Assembly (NCBI GenBank): GCA_017430085.1
Contig: JAFRNR010000017.1
Location: 1-44,763 of the forward strand
DNA: 44,763 bases
Origin: Lachnospiraceae bacterium
GTDB taxonomy: Bacteria > Bacillota > Clostridia > Lachnospirales > Lachnospiraceae
Reading direction: 5' to 3'
In this document: piece by piece, positions 32,461-40,446 of the stretch
Layout: each line of letters starts with the position of its first letter
Numbering within the stretch: position 1 is the first letter of the stretch
Program-made: the position numbers and the translations under genes
The notes under the pieces: generated by a model
Database searches by the model: none
What the model saw: the letters and a program-made list of their open reading frames with translations, nothing else
Told to the model about the DNA's origin: nothing

Positions 32461-33182
32461 CCCAGCACCTCTCTTTCAAATACGGGGCCTTCCTTGCAGA
32501 CCCGCTTCGGACCCTCCGCAGTCTGGATGCTGCAGCCCATGCAGGCGCCGAAGCCGCAGCCCATGCGTTCCTCCAGGCTCAGCTGGCCGGGCCGGCCCGT
32601 CGCGCGGCAGAGCGCTTTCAGCATCGGCAGTGGCCCGCAGGCGTAGAAACAGGTGAGATCCGCGGGCAGATGCTCCGTCACGAAGCCCTTCTCCCCGGCG
32701 CTGCCGTCCAGCGTGACGACCGTGACGCCGGCGCCGAGCGCGGCAAATTCGTCCTCGTAAAATATCTCATCGCTGCGGTTAAAGCCGAGCAGCACCCGGG
32801 GCGTGACCCCGGCCCGCAGCAGTTTTTTGGCCAGATAGTACAGAGGCGGGATGCCTACGCCGCCGCCGACCAGCACCGGTGCCGACCCGGCCCTGCTCAG
32901 GTCATATCCGTTCCCGAGTCCGGCCAGCACGTCCAGCGTCTCCCCGGGCCGCATCCCGGCCAGGATCCGCGTCCCTTCCCCTACGATCTTATAAATCAGG
33001 GTCAGTTCCCCGCCCGCTGCATCGCACACCGATACCGGACGCCTCAGGAACGTCCCGGGCACCCGCACCTGCACGAATTGCCCCGGCCGCACCTCCTCCG
33101 GTCCCAATCCCGCCAGCCTCATTCGGAACACCCCCGGCGCAAGCAGGCAGTTATCTGTAATTGTGAGAATCGTCTGCGTCAT
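32454..33182 (-). CDS. pyrK: Dihydroorotate dehydrogenase B, electron transfer subunit
   Basis: A 242-aa FAD and 2Fe-2S protein. The FAD site RRPVSVCDAAGGELTLIYKI, the NAD-binding VLVGGGVGIPPLYYLAK, and the C-terminal cluster block CGFGACMGCSIQTAEG, then VCKEGPVF, supply the four cysteines. The start ATG follows AAGGAATGTT. The gap to pyrC holds a dispersed repeat, which separates the first operon gene from the rest. Confidence 0.96.
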   Translation of the reverse strand: MTQTILTITDNCLLAPGVFRMRLAGLGPEEVRPGQFVQVRVPGTFLRRPVSVCDAAGGELTLIYKIVGEGTRILAGMRPGETLDVLAGLGNGYDLSRAGSAPVLVGGGVGIPPLYYLAKKLLRAGVTPRVLLGFNRSDEIFYEDEFAALGAGVTVVTLDGSAGEKGFVTEHLPADLTCFYACGPLPMLKALCRATGRPGQLSLEERMGCGFGACMGCSIQTAEGPKRVCKEGPVFEREVLGW

Positions 33183-33197
33183 AACATTCCTTCAATG

Positions 33198-33230
33198 GTG
33201 CCATTTAGGAACCGTCCCCCAGTGGCCCTG
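33198..33230. repeat. GGGGACGGTTC-family repeat inside the pyr operon
   Basis: The reverse-oriented copy GGAACCGTCCCCC (33208-33220) is flanked by TGCCATTTA and by AGTGGCCCTG, as in the copies at 14475 and 14535. It occupies most of the 51-nt gap between pyrC and pyrK. Confidence 0.8.
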
Positions 33231-33233
33231 TTT

Positions 33234-34433
33234 TCATTCCTCCCGGCGGTACGCAACTTTCCCGCCGCATACCGTCATCAGGCATTCGCCCTGCACGGTC
33301 CAGCCTTCGAAGGGCGTCGCTTTGCCCTGGGAGAGGAAGCCGGCGGGGTCGATGATGTATTCTTTTTCCAGGTCCCAGACCGTGTAATCGTCGGAACTGA
33401 GCGGGATTCCGAAGCGTTTCCGCGGGTTCACGACCATGAGTTCCAGCAGGCGGTCCAGGCTGATCACGCCGGGTTTCACCAGCTTTGTGTACAGCAGCGG
33501 AAACGCGGTCTCCAGGCTGACGATGCCGAAGGCGCTGCCGGCCAGGCCGCGGGATTTTTCCTCCGCGCTGTGCGGGGCGTGGTCCGTGGCGATCATGTCG
33601 ACGGTCCCGTCCAGAAGCCCTTCCAGCAGGGCTTCGCGGTCCCCGCGGCTGCGCAGGGGCGGGTTCATTTTGAAGCGGCCCTCTTCCTGCAGATCGCTGT
33701 CGTCCAGCAGGAGATAGTGCGGCGCGGTCTCGCAGGTCACGTTCACGCCGTCGCGCTTGGCGCGGCGGATCAGTTCCACGCTTTCACGGGTTGAGATGTG
33801 GCAGACGTGGTAGGCGCAGCCGGTCTCCGCCGCCAGGCGGATGTCCCGGGCGATGGGCCGCCACTCGCTCTCCGAGCAGATGCCCTTATGGCCGTGTGCC
33901 GCCGCGTACGCGCCGTCGTGGATATAACCGCCGCGCAGCAGGCTGTTGTCTTCGCAGTGCGCCGCCAGCACCTTGCCCAGGGCCGCGCAGCGCCGCATCA
34001 CCGCCCGCATCATGTCCTCGCTCTGCACGCCGCGCCCGTCGTCGGAAAACGCGGCGGCAAACGGCGCCATCGCCTCCAGATCCGCGGCCTCGAGTCCCTG
34101 CTCGTCCACCGTCAGCGCGCCGTACGGCAGCACCCGGATCACGGCCCCTTTCCGGATCAGTGCCAGCTCCTCCTCCAGATGCGCCAGGCTGTCCGGCACC
34201 GGCTTTAAGTTGGGCATGGGGCACACCGCGGTATACCCGCCCCGCGCCGCCGCCCGCGACCCGCTGCGGATGGTCTCCTTATAAGAAAAACCCGGCTCGC
34301 GGAAGTGCACATGCACGTCGCAGAAGCCGGGAAATACAACAATTTCGGAAGAATGAGAGGAAAACGCCGCCCCTTCCGGGATGCGGGGCGCGAAGTCGGG
34401 GAAAAGTTTGCTCTGACAGATCCTGGCTTGCAT
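33234..34433 (-). CDS. pyrC: Dihydroorotase
   Basis: A 399-aa class I dihydroorotase. The metal site DVHVHFREPG (about 39-48), the substrate blocks SGSRAAARGGYTAVCPMPN and AHCEDNSLL, AYHVCHISTRESVELI, CETAPHYLLLDDSDL, and the catalytic ATDHAPH block are all visible. It cyclises carbamoyl aspartate. The start ATG follows GGAGGAACAC, right after a leader terminator hairpin. It is first in the operon, whose order is pyrC-pyrK-pyrD-pyrF-pyrE-pyrB-pyrI; carAB and pyrR are not in the window. Confidence 0.96.
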   Translation of the reverse strand: MQARICQSKLFPDFAPRIPEGAAFSSHSSEIVVFPGFCDVHVHFREPGFSYKETIRSGSRAAARGGYTAVCPMPNLKPVPDSLAHLEEELALIRKGAVIRVLPYGALTVDEQGLEAADLEAMAPFAAAFSDDGRGVQSEDMMRAVMRRCAALGKVLAAHCEDNSLLRGGYIHDGAYAAAHGHKGICSESEWRPIARDIRLAAETGCAYHVCHISTRESVELIRRAKRDGVNVTCETAPHYLLLDDSDLQEEGRFKMNPPLRSRGDREALLEGLLDGTVDMIATDHAPHSAEEKSRGLAGSAFGIVSLETAFPLLYTKLVKPGVISLDRLLELMVVNPRKRFGIPLSSDDYTVWDLEKEYIIDPAGFLSQGKATPFEGWTVQGECLMTVCGGKVAYRREE

Positions 34434-34448
34434 CGTGTTCCTCCTTGC

Positions 34449-34546
34449 AAAAAAGCCCGCCGATACCGGCCGGGCTCATCTTCGCAAACACGGACTGCGC
34501 CGCAGTCCCGTTAAAAATCTCCCGTCTTGCCGATATCTCAGTATCG
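34449..34546 (-). promoter_or_regulatory. pyr operon leader with attenuator hairpins
   Basis: On the minus strand the leader of about 120 nt contains three hairpins: CGATA-CTGAGA-TATCG (34531-34546); GGACTGCG/CGCAGTCC (34492-34508); and the terminator AGCCCGGCCG-GTAT-CGGCGGGCT with a T6 run (34449-34476), ending about 14 nt before pyrC. GTATCG in the terminator can pair with CGATAC of the first hairpin, so the structures may be mutually exclusive. This is the layout of PyrR- or nucleotide-dependent attenuation; the regulator is inferred. Confidence 0.7.
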
Positions 34547-34563
34547 CGTTAAAGACCGTGGAC

Positions 34564-34593
34564 AATGTACCACAGGAAGGCGGGATTTGTCAA
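34564..34593 (-). promoter_or_regulatory. pyr operon promoter
   Basis: On the minus strand TTGACA (34588-34593) and TACATT (34564-34569) are separated by 18 bp. Confidence 0.65.
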
Positions 34594-34605
34594 ACGGAAA
34601 TTATG

Positions 34606-34628
34606 AGAGAAAGGGGCGTGAACCCCTT
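34606..34628 (-). terminator. Terminator of the PadR/HAAS operon
   Basis: On the minus strand AAGGGG (34628-34623) pairs with CCCCTT (34616-34611) around a 6-nt loop, followed by TCTCT, right after the stop of the secreted-protein gene. Confidence 0.65.
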
Positions 34629-34633
34629 GTGAT

Positions 34634-35158
34634 TCAGGATACGTGGCCGTTCCCGTCGCAGGTTATGGTCAGGGTCACATTCTGAGTTTCCACCACGATG
34701 AACAGGACCTTCCGGACTACTGTCACCTGCGCAACGGCGCTGTTTCCGACGGGATAGGTATTGTTGGAACTTTCGCTCCAGTTGCCCTGGTAAACAGTGG
34801 TGACGGAATCGGCGGAAGTGCAAGTGGCGCTGTATCCGTCAAAGGTAAAGCTGGCGGTCAGGGTGACACGCCACAGAAGGACGTTGTTATTATTGACAAA
34901 GTTATATGATTTACTTGAAGTAACTCCACCACTTGCTTTGCTGAAAGACAAATCAAGAATGTCAGAGACAATCAATTGTCTGCCGTCAGGAAGAGTAGTG
35001 ATAGAAGATGCAGTTATTTCTTCATAACACTTGGTCTCCGGATTATAAACAATGATTCGCTGGGATTCGAATGACGGAGAACTATTACTGCCGGCATTGG
35101 CAGGAACAGAAGAAATCAATAAAATGACAGTCAGAACAACTAAGAGAAACTTTTTCAC
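34634..35158 (-). CDS. Secreted protein of unknown function (174 aa)
   Basis: The start is a GTG at 35158 with AGGAGG 8 nt upstream; it begins a Sec signal peptide (VKKFLLVVLTVILLISSVPA, cleavage after ANA at about residue 22). The mature part is Ser/Thr- and Asn-rich, with strands ESQRIIVYNPETKCYEEITA and SFTFDGYSATCTSADSV, a basic hydrophobic segment VTVVRKVLFIVVETQNVTLT, and a final TCDGNGHVS. It has three cysteines. No family was recognised. It is the third gene of the PadR/HAAS operon, 22 nt after the HAAS gene, so its amount is probably controlled by the PadR regulator. Confidence 0.8.
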   Translation of the reverse strand: MKKFLLVVLTVILLISSVPANAGSNSSPSFESQRIIVYNPETKCYEEITASSITTLPDGRQLIVSDILDLSFSKASGGVTSSKSYNFVNNNNVLLWRVTLTASFTFDGYSATCTSADSVTTVYQGNWSESSNNTYPVGNSAVAQVTVVRKVLFIVVETQNVTLTITCDGNGHVS

Positions 35159-35180
35159 TGTTAAATCCTCCTTTTGAGAT

Positions 35181-35561
35181 TCAGGGAATGGTCCATGATT
35201 CGATGATTTCTGCGGTGCTGATGATCGCATGTCCCCCGCTATGCATCGCAGAATCGATCACCGCCGCCGTCACTCCGACCGCCCAGAGCAGCAGAAGCCC
35301 TATCACTAATATTGCCATCCATCGAAGAAGATGCCGCCTTTTCTGCATCGCCGCCGCGATATTCCTCGGCTCCATTCCCTGAATAGAAGCCGCTGCTACT
35401 TCTTCCGGAATACCAATCTTTTCAACGATGGCTTCATAACTCATTGCTTCGGCTTCCTTCCCCAGAGACTGGTCGATCTCAGCCAAAACATATTTTCGCT
35501 CCTCTTTTGTGCAGGGGAGCATATCGCTTACTTTTCGTTTATATTTACTCAGCGCACTCAT
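35181..35561 (-). CDS. HAAS-domain membrane protein (PadR partner)
   Basis: A 126-aa protein with an N-terminal helical HAAS-type domain (MSALSKYKRKVSDMLPCTKE; SYEAIVEKIGIPEEVAAASI), one membrane helix at about 79-101 (LRWMAILVIGLLLLWAVGVTAA) and a short outer tail. HAAS proteins are regularly encoded next to PadR regulators and are thought to transmit or modulate their signal. The gene starts 3 nt after the PadR stop, with a ribosome binding site inside the PadR gene, which implies translational coupling. Confidence 0.85.
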   Translation of the reverse strand: MSALSKYKRKVSDMLPCTKEERKYVLAEIDQSLGKEAEAMSYEAIVEKIGIPEEVAAASIQGMEPRNIAAAMQKRRHLLRWMAILVIGLLLLWAVGVTAAVIDSAMHSGGHAIISTAEIIESWTIP

Positions 35562-35564
35562 GCA

Positions 35565-35906
35565 TTACTCCTCTCTGCCCAGAATAAACCGCATTCCCTG
35601 AGAAATGAAATCATATTCTTCGATCAGCCGCTTCAGGTATTCCCGTCCGCTGTCTTCCAGATGGTAATACACCCGGATCATCTTCTCCCCGCGCGGAACT
35701 TTGCGTTCAGAAAGATACCCGCCCGCCACCAGCCGGTAGAGAACAGGATACAAAGATCCTTCCTGCGTAATGATGCGTCCGTTGCTCCGCCGCCCCGTTT
35801 CCTGGACAAGCTGGTAGCCGTACATATCTTTTTCCGTCAGCAGCTGCAGGATGATGATGGGCAGGAGCCCTCGTCTGAAATTAATGGTCTGCGGGTCGTT
35901 TCCCAT
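35565..35906 (-). CDS. PadR-family transcriptional regulator
   Basis: A 113-aa protein of the short PadR subgroup. The winged helix has RRGLLPIIILQLLTEKDMYG, YQLVQETGRRSNGRI and the wing EGSLYPVLYRLVAGGYLSER; the C-terminal dimerisation helix ends in LGREE. The start ATG has AGAGAGG about 9 nt upstream. It is first of a three-gene operon with the HAAS and secreted-protein genes. A divergent promoter for the 36067 gene lies 70-100 nt away and carries a palindrome that it may bind. Confidence 0.92.
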   Translation of the reverse strand: MGNDPQTINFRRGLLPIIILQLLTEKDMYGYQLVQETGRRSNGRIITQEGSLYPVLYRLVAGGYLSERKVPRGEKMIRVYYHLEDSGREYLKRLIEEYDFISQGMRFILGREE

Positions 35907-35977
35907 AGCTTGGAACCTCTCTAAAGGGATGATAGCATATTATAGAACAGGAGGAATACTTTTTTTAAAAAAACATA

Positions 35978-36010
35978 TTGCAAAGCTAAATAATATGTAC
36001 TACATTTAGC
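35978..36010 (+). promoter_or_regulatory. Promoter of the 36067 gene with a 26-bp inverted repeat
   Basis: TTGCAA (35978-35983) and TACATT (36001-36006) are 17 bp apart. The arms GCTAAAT (35985-35991) and ATTTAGC (36004-36010) frame the spacer and the -10 box, and ATGT-ACT-ACAT lies inside (35995-36005). This is a plausible PadR operator. A TATAAT for the divergent padR gene lies at 35939-35944 on the minus strand. Confidence 0.65.
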
Positions 36011-36066
36011 CTGAAAGAAGACGTGGGCCAATTAAAGGCAATCTGTCTTGATGGGAGGAAGAAACA

Positions 36067-36487
36067 ATGAAAATTAAAGAAGATTCTGGCAGCTTTAATG
36101 GTTGCGGTAATGCTCGCGGCATCAATTCCGGCAAGTGCCCTGTCACCAAATCTTACACCGCGGTACGATGAAGGATACTATCCGTCAGGCCCTCAAACAT
36201 CGGCCAAGTATTATGAATACTTTTTGGGAGGACCTCGGACGTCAGCCATTGCACAATTGATTTATGGATCCGAAAACTACGTGTTGTATATTGGAATATT
36301 AGAGTTGCATTATTACAACCCTTATTCAGGCTGGGACACCATAACAGATGAGCAATTCGGATGGGGCACAAATATATATAATTATACTTTTTCCAGCAAT
36401 GAGATAGCAGCCGGAGCATGCGTAAGTGTAATTGAGGCAGTTTTCAAAATCGGTACTACGCAGATAGCAAGGAGGCGCAGTGCATAA
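36067..36487 (+). pseudogene. Secreted-protein gene with a frameshifted signal peptide
   Basis: ATG 36067 has GGAGGAAG upstream, but its frame stops after about 35 codons. One extra base in positions 36076-36081 puts the natural continuation in another frame. With that base removed, the peptide reads MKIKKILAALMVAVMLAASI, then PASALSP, a perfect Sec signal. That second frame is open from 36098 (ATG without ribosome binding site) to 36487. It encodes a Tyr-rich mature protein with YDEGYYPSGPQTSAKYYEYF, LYIGILELHYYNPYSGWDT and GWGTNIYNYTFSSNEIAAGA. No family was recognised. It may be a lesion, a sequencing error or a phase-variable site; a short functional form from ATG 36098 is also possible. 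Confidence 0.65.
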
Positions 36488-36510
36488 TTTTGAGAAACTG
36501 GGAGGGTGGC

Positions 36511-37812
36511 ATGAAATACAAATGGTTGTTTTTTGTATTATTGGCGGTGGTTTTTCTTTCTTCCTGTGGGGGGACGTCCAGTCTCCCCTCGTCTTCCGTT
36601 GAAAACTGCAATGAATTGGAGACGGAAAGGTCCGCTTCCCTGACCGCTTCTCCATTGATCTCTGACAAACGCGTCTCCGTATATAGAAACGGCCTGAACC
36701 GATACTTCGCGCTTTCGGAATCGGGCATTTATTGCGTTGCCCATGAAAAGAACGGAACTTACGCCTTATATTGTGATAAACAGTCCGATCAATTCGTCAA
36801 ACTGTGCAACCGTGTCGACTGTCCTCACATGGATGAAACCTGTGATGCTTTTCTAGACGATGAGTCCACTCCGACATTGGGATATTATAAAGAAAAACTT
36901 TATTACATCAAAAAAGGACAATTGCGAACTATAAAGACAGGAGACGGAAGAGAGTCATATGAAAGGATTCCTGCAGAACTCTGGCAGATGGATCAAGACG
37001 GAAGAAATAAACTGGCTGTCACATTTTGCTGGGAGAAGGACGATAAAATTACAGGATATGGGGGACTGACCTTCACTGACGGTTATATAGAGGGAATGTT
37101 TAAGAAAGTGGGGGAAAACGGAACGGTTGAGTATTCCCGCCGATATACAAGCCTGGATCATCCGGGTATTTTTACGGAAACTGCCGGGTCAAAACAACTC
37201 TCTTTTCAAGATGGTTCAAACGGATTGGTTTTTGGCAGCGACGGAGGAAAAATCATCATCCAGTATGTTGATCAGAATAATGATCAGGAATCTGACAATG
37301 ACGGAGTACATTTAAAACTGTACATCTGGGATCCGGTCGAAAACAGTATTCGGTACATTGGCGACCGTCCGTTCGTATCCGGTTATTTTGCAGCAGAGAC
37401 CGCTTTCATTGTGGAAGAAGGCGTTGTAAAACAGTGGGATTATCAGACGGGTACGGGAACACCGCTGTTCGATACGGGAATCAGGACGAAGGTGTCTCTC
37501 TCTGCCCTTCCGGACTGTCTTGCCGTCTGTGACATATATGAGTATCAGGACCTGACTGATGGTGTGATCCCTAAAGTGACGATCCGGTTTTATGACTGGA
37601 ATTACGCCCCCCTGGGAGAATGCGAACTGTCTTTTGATAAAGAAATGATCCGGTACGGGGATTATATCTTCGGTGAAACGGAAGACCGTATTCTGCTGGT
37701 GAAAGACGGATCGGCCACCCGACCGGATTATTATATCGAAAAATCCGACTTCGGGACCGGGACCATCACCCTGCACGAGTATCATTATCCGGAGATGGAT
37801 CTGCCGGAGTAA
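36511..37812 (+). CDS. Cys-motif lipoprotein, paralogue 1 (433 aa)
   Basis: The ATG at 36511 follows GGGAGGG and starts the signal MKYKWLFFVLLAVVFLSSC (lipobox Cys19). The mature protein has VYRNGLNRYFALSESGIYC, the motif CNRVDCPHMDETCDAFL (99-115; Cys99, 104, 111 and His106), and repeated WD/DGRNK strands (LWQMDQDGRNK, LYIWDPVENSIRYIGD, VKQWDYQTGTGTPLFDTG, IRFYDWNYAPLGECEL) like a beta propeller. It ends YIEKSDFGTGTITLHEYHYP. Two paralogues follow at 39001 and 40447. It is outer-surface anchored; the ligand is unknown. A 128-nt gap separates it from the regulator gene. Confidence 0.8.
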   Translation: MKYKWLFFVLLAVVFLSSCGGTSSLPSSSVENCNELETERSASLTASPLISDKRVSVYRNGLNRYFALSESGIYCVAHEKNGTYALYCDKQSDQFVKLCNRVDCPHMDETCDAFLDDESTPTLGYYKEKLYYIKKGQLRTIKTGDGRESYERIPAELWQMDQDGRNKLAVTFCWEKDDKITGYGGLTFTDGYIEGMFKKVGENGTVEYSRRYTSLDHPGIFTETAGSKQLSFQDGSNGLVFGSDGGKIIIQYVDQNNDQESDNDGVHLKLYIWDPVENSIRYIGDRPFVSGYFAAETAFIVEEGVVKQWDYQTGTGTPLFDTGIRTKVSLSALPDCLAVCDIYEYQDLTDGVIPKVTIRFYDWNYAPLGECELSFDKEMIRYGDYIFGETEDRILLVKDGSATRPDYYIEKSDFGTGTITLHEYHYPEMDLPE

Positions 37813-37940
37813 GCCGGGCATTTTGCCGCCTTTTGGCAGGGTCTGTCCCTGTTTCTCATTTTCTGTCCTTCCTTTTTACGCCGAATCTGCTAAACTGAAA
37901 GCGTATCGGAACTCTGACACCCGAACGGAAAGGAGAGCAG

Positions 37941-38975
37941 ATGGAAGCCAGACGCATGGGCGCCTTCATCAAAGCGCTGCGGAAAGAGAAAAATCTGACG
38001 CAGGAGCAGCTGGGAGAGGCGCTCTTTGTTTCCTCCAAAACCGTGTCCCGCTGGGAGACCGGAAACTCTCTGCCGGACCTCATGATGCTGCAGAATATCG
38101 CGGACTTCTTCCACGTGGATATCCGGGAACTGATCGATGGGGAGCGCTTTCCGGAAAGCAGCCCGGCTGAAATAGAGACCGTGCGCAAGATGGCGGAATA
38201 CAGCCGGAGCAAGGAGAAAAAGATGTCCCGGAAACTGTGGCTGACCTTCGCGCTGATCCTGCTGGCGGTCGGGACCGCGGCGGCGGCGCTGATCCTGAAA
38301 AACCGCCGGGATGAACTGGACCGGAAACAGGAATGCTGGTTCACCGGCGATGTGATCGGTTATTTCCCCGCCGGGGAGGACCGCACGGAGATCCGCCTGC
38401 TCTGCGACAGCATCCGGATCGTCCGGCTCCTGATCGGCCCGCAAACGCAGATCGAAGAGCGGATACAGCCGCGTATCGGCGCGCAGGAGACCGGCCTCAG
38501 CCTCAAAGTGTTCTGCGTTTACACGGCGCGCGAGGAAAATGCGGCGAAGAAAAAAGGCGAAGAATATGTTTATCCGGCCGTTTCCGCCGCCCTTATGACG
38601 GTGGAAGACGCCCTGTCGCTGGCCTCTCCGGGAACCCTTTTCACAGCCAGTACTTTCGATCCACAGGAAACGTCAGGGCAGTATCCTTCCGGACCCGGGG
38701 CTCCTTCTGCAGCCTATTCCTGCCACTTGGACGGAGACTCACGGCTGGTGACTGCAGACATGAAGTACGGCGGCAATAAAACGGTCAGCGTCTCCGTTGC
38801 CGCCAAAAAACTGATCACCGGCTCTTCGCGCCTCTACTACAGTTCCGAATCGTTCACGGACACCGGAACGGCAAGAGTTCAGATATCGACGCCGGGCTCC
38901 ACCATCATCATCGTTTCAGCAACTGCGGAATACAGGATCATGGGGAACAAAGTGGCGGAACTTACGGTCATGTAA
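37941..38975 (+). CDS. XRE-family membrane-anchored regulator with outer domain
   Basis: A 344-aa protein. The N-terminal XRE helix-turn-helix (about 8-62) has ALRKEKNLTQEQLGEALFVS and KTVSRWETGNSLPD. A membrane helix lies at about 98-119 (LTFALILLAVGTAAAALIL), followed by an outer domain of about 220 aa. Residues 190-344 contain long beta-rich Ser/Thr stretches ending with STIIIVSATAEYRIMGNK. A cytoplasmic HTH on a transmembrane helix makes a one-component transmembrane regulator. The start has AAGGAGAG upstream. It is 25 nt before lipoprotein 2 and probably controls, or senses with, the lipoprotein/ABC genes. Confidence 0.88.
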   Translation: MEARRMGAFIKALRKEKNLTQEQLGEALFVSSKTVSRWETGNSLPDLMMLQNIADFFHVDIRELIDGERFPESSPAEIETVRKMAEYSRSKEKKMSRKLWLTFALILLAVGTAAAALILKNRRDELDRKQECWFTGDVIGYFPAGEDRTEIRLLCDSIRIVRLLIGPQTQIEERIQPRIGAQETGLSLKVFCVYTAREENAAKKKGEEYVYPAVSAALMTVEDALSLASPGTLFTASTFDPQETSGQYPSGPGAPSAAYSCHLDGDSRLVTADMKYGGNKTVSVSVAAKKLITGSSRLYYSSESFTDTGTARVQISTPGSTIIIVSATAEYRIMGNKVAELTVM

Positions 38976-39000
38976 GACCGGATGAGTAAAGGAGGCGGTC

Positions 39001-40389
39001 ATGAAAAACAGAAAACGATATTTGACGGGAATCATTCTTGCAGCGGTTTTGCTGTGCACATCTTGCGGAAAAGCGCCTAACGAGAGCGCAGTACCGGGTG
39101 AAACGACATCCGTCCCCGGGACTTCCGCACCTGCACCGGCGACGGAGCCGGAGAGCACTGCAGTCCCGACAGACACGGAAAGCACGTCAGTCCCGGCGGA
39201 CACGGAAACAGCGCCGGGATCTGCCACAGCCGGCCTCCCCGTCAACCCGCTCATCCCGGCCCAACGGATCTCCGTTTACCGTAACGGCCTCAACCAGAAC
39301 TTTCACCTGTCCGAAACCGGTATTTACTGTCTGTCAAAAGAAAAAGCAGGCGTCTTTATTCTGTACTGCGACGCGGATTCCGACGAATTCATCAAAGTGT
39401 GCGGCCGGCCGGACTGCCTGCACCATGACGAGACCTGCGACGCGTTCCTGGACGATACGATGATCCCTTCCATGGGCTACTATAACGGAAAGATCTATTA
39501 CATCAAAGGCCGCGAAGAGATCATCTCCTCCACCCCCGGAGAACCGGCAAAACTGACGCCCCACACCCTGATGCGGATGGACGCGGACGGCAGGAACAAA
39601 CAAGAGCTGACTTATTGTTATGAAGAAGGGGAAGACTATGCCGGATGGGCTTCCGTCGGGTATTCCAACGGGATCGTGGAGTGCTGCTTTTCCTCCGTCG
39701 GGGCAGACGGACAGGTCGTATATACGCGGATGTTCACGCGCCTGGAAGATCCCGGATATTTTATCCCCTCAGCCATCAATTCGGAACTGCCTTCCGAATT
39801 GCGGGAGCCGTACGGAGGGATCTACAGCGGCGCTGAGGGACGGATCCTTCTGTCGGGCGGCCCGGATGAAGAAAAAGAGAAGCTCTATCTATGGGATTAT
39901 GACGGGAACAGCGTCAGCCTGATAGGGAATAAACCGATGGGGCCGGGGACCTTTACGGCCGGGACCGGCTACTATATGGACGGCGGCACCGTCATGCAGT
40001 GGGATTACGAAAAACAGGAAGGAACGCCGCTGTTCGACACGGGCTTTGAGGCCCCGCTGGCACTGGCCGCATTTCCGGACTGTTTCGCGGTCTATGATAA
40101 CCGGGGAGTCGTCATGCCGGGAGAGCCGGACGTGACTTCCGCCGCGGTCCGTTTTTACAGCTGGGATTTTGAACAGCTGGGTGAATGCGAACTGCAGCTG
40201 GGGGAGCGGAGCGGGGGCATCCGCCTTTACGGAAATTACGTGTTCGGGGAGACTGAGACCCGGATCCTGCTGGTCAAAGACGCGCTGAACAGCCTGCTGC
40301 CGGATTATTATATTGAAAAAGCCGATTTCGGGACCGGGAGCATCCCGCTGCATGAGTATCATTATCCGCTTGACATGCCGGTTTATTAA
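39001..40389 (+). CDS. Cys-motif lipoprotein, paralogue 2 (462 aa)
   Basis: The start has AAGGAGG upstream; lipobox LLCTSC (Cys22). A long Pro/Thr/Ala linker (about 25-80) precedes the propeller-like domain. Conserved with paralogues 1 and 3 are ISVYRNGLNQNFHLSETGIY, the CGRPDCLHHDETCDAFL motif (Cys134, 139, 146), LMRMDADGRNKQELT, LYLWDYDGNSVSLIGNKP, VMQWDYEKQEGTPLFDTG, and YIEKADFGTGSIPLHEYHYP at the C-terminus. It starts 25 nt after the XRE gene, so the two are probably co-transcribed. Its function is unknown. Confidence 0.8.
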   Translation: MKNRKRYLTGIILAAVLLCTSCGKAPNESAVPGETTSVPGTSAPAPATEPESTAVPTDTESTSVPADTETAPGSATAGLPVNPLIPAQRISVYRNGLNQNFHLSETGIYCLSKEKAGVFILYCDADSDEFIKVCGRPDCLHHDETCDAFLDDTMIPSMGYYNGKIYYIKGREEIISSTPGEPAKLTPHTLMRMDADGRNKQELTYCYEEGEDYAGWASVGYSNGIVECCFSSVGADGQVVYTRMFTRLEDPGYFIPSAINSELPSELREPYGGIYSGAEGRILLSGGPDEEKEKLYLWDYDGNSVSLIGNKPMGPGTFTAGTGYYMDGGTVMQWDYEKQEGTPLFDTGFEAPLALAAFPDCFAVYDNRGVVMPGEPDVTSAAVRFYSWDFEQLGECELQLGERSGGIRLYGNYVFGETETRILLVKDALNSLLPDYYIEKADFGTGSIPLHEYHYPLDMPVY

Positions 40390-40446
40390 TGATAGACTAA
40401 ACACACAATAACTATTTTGAACGATTCCCGTGAGGGGGGGTGAAGA

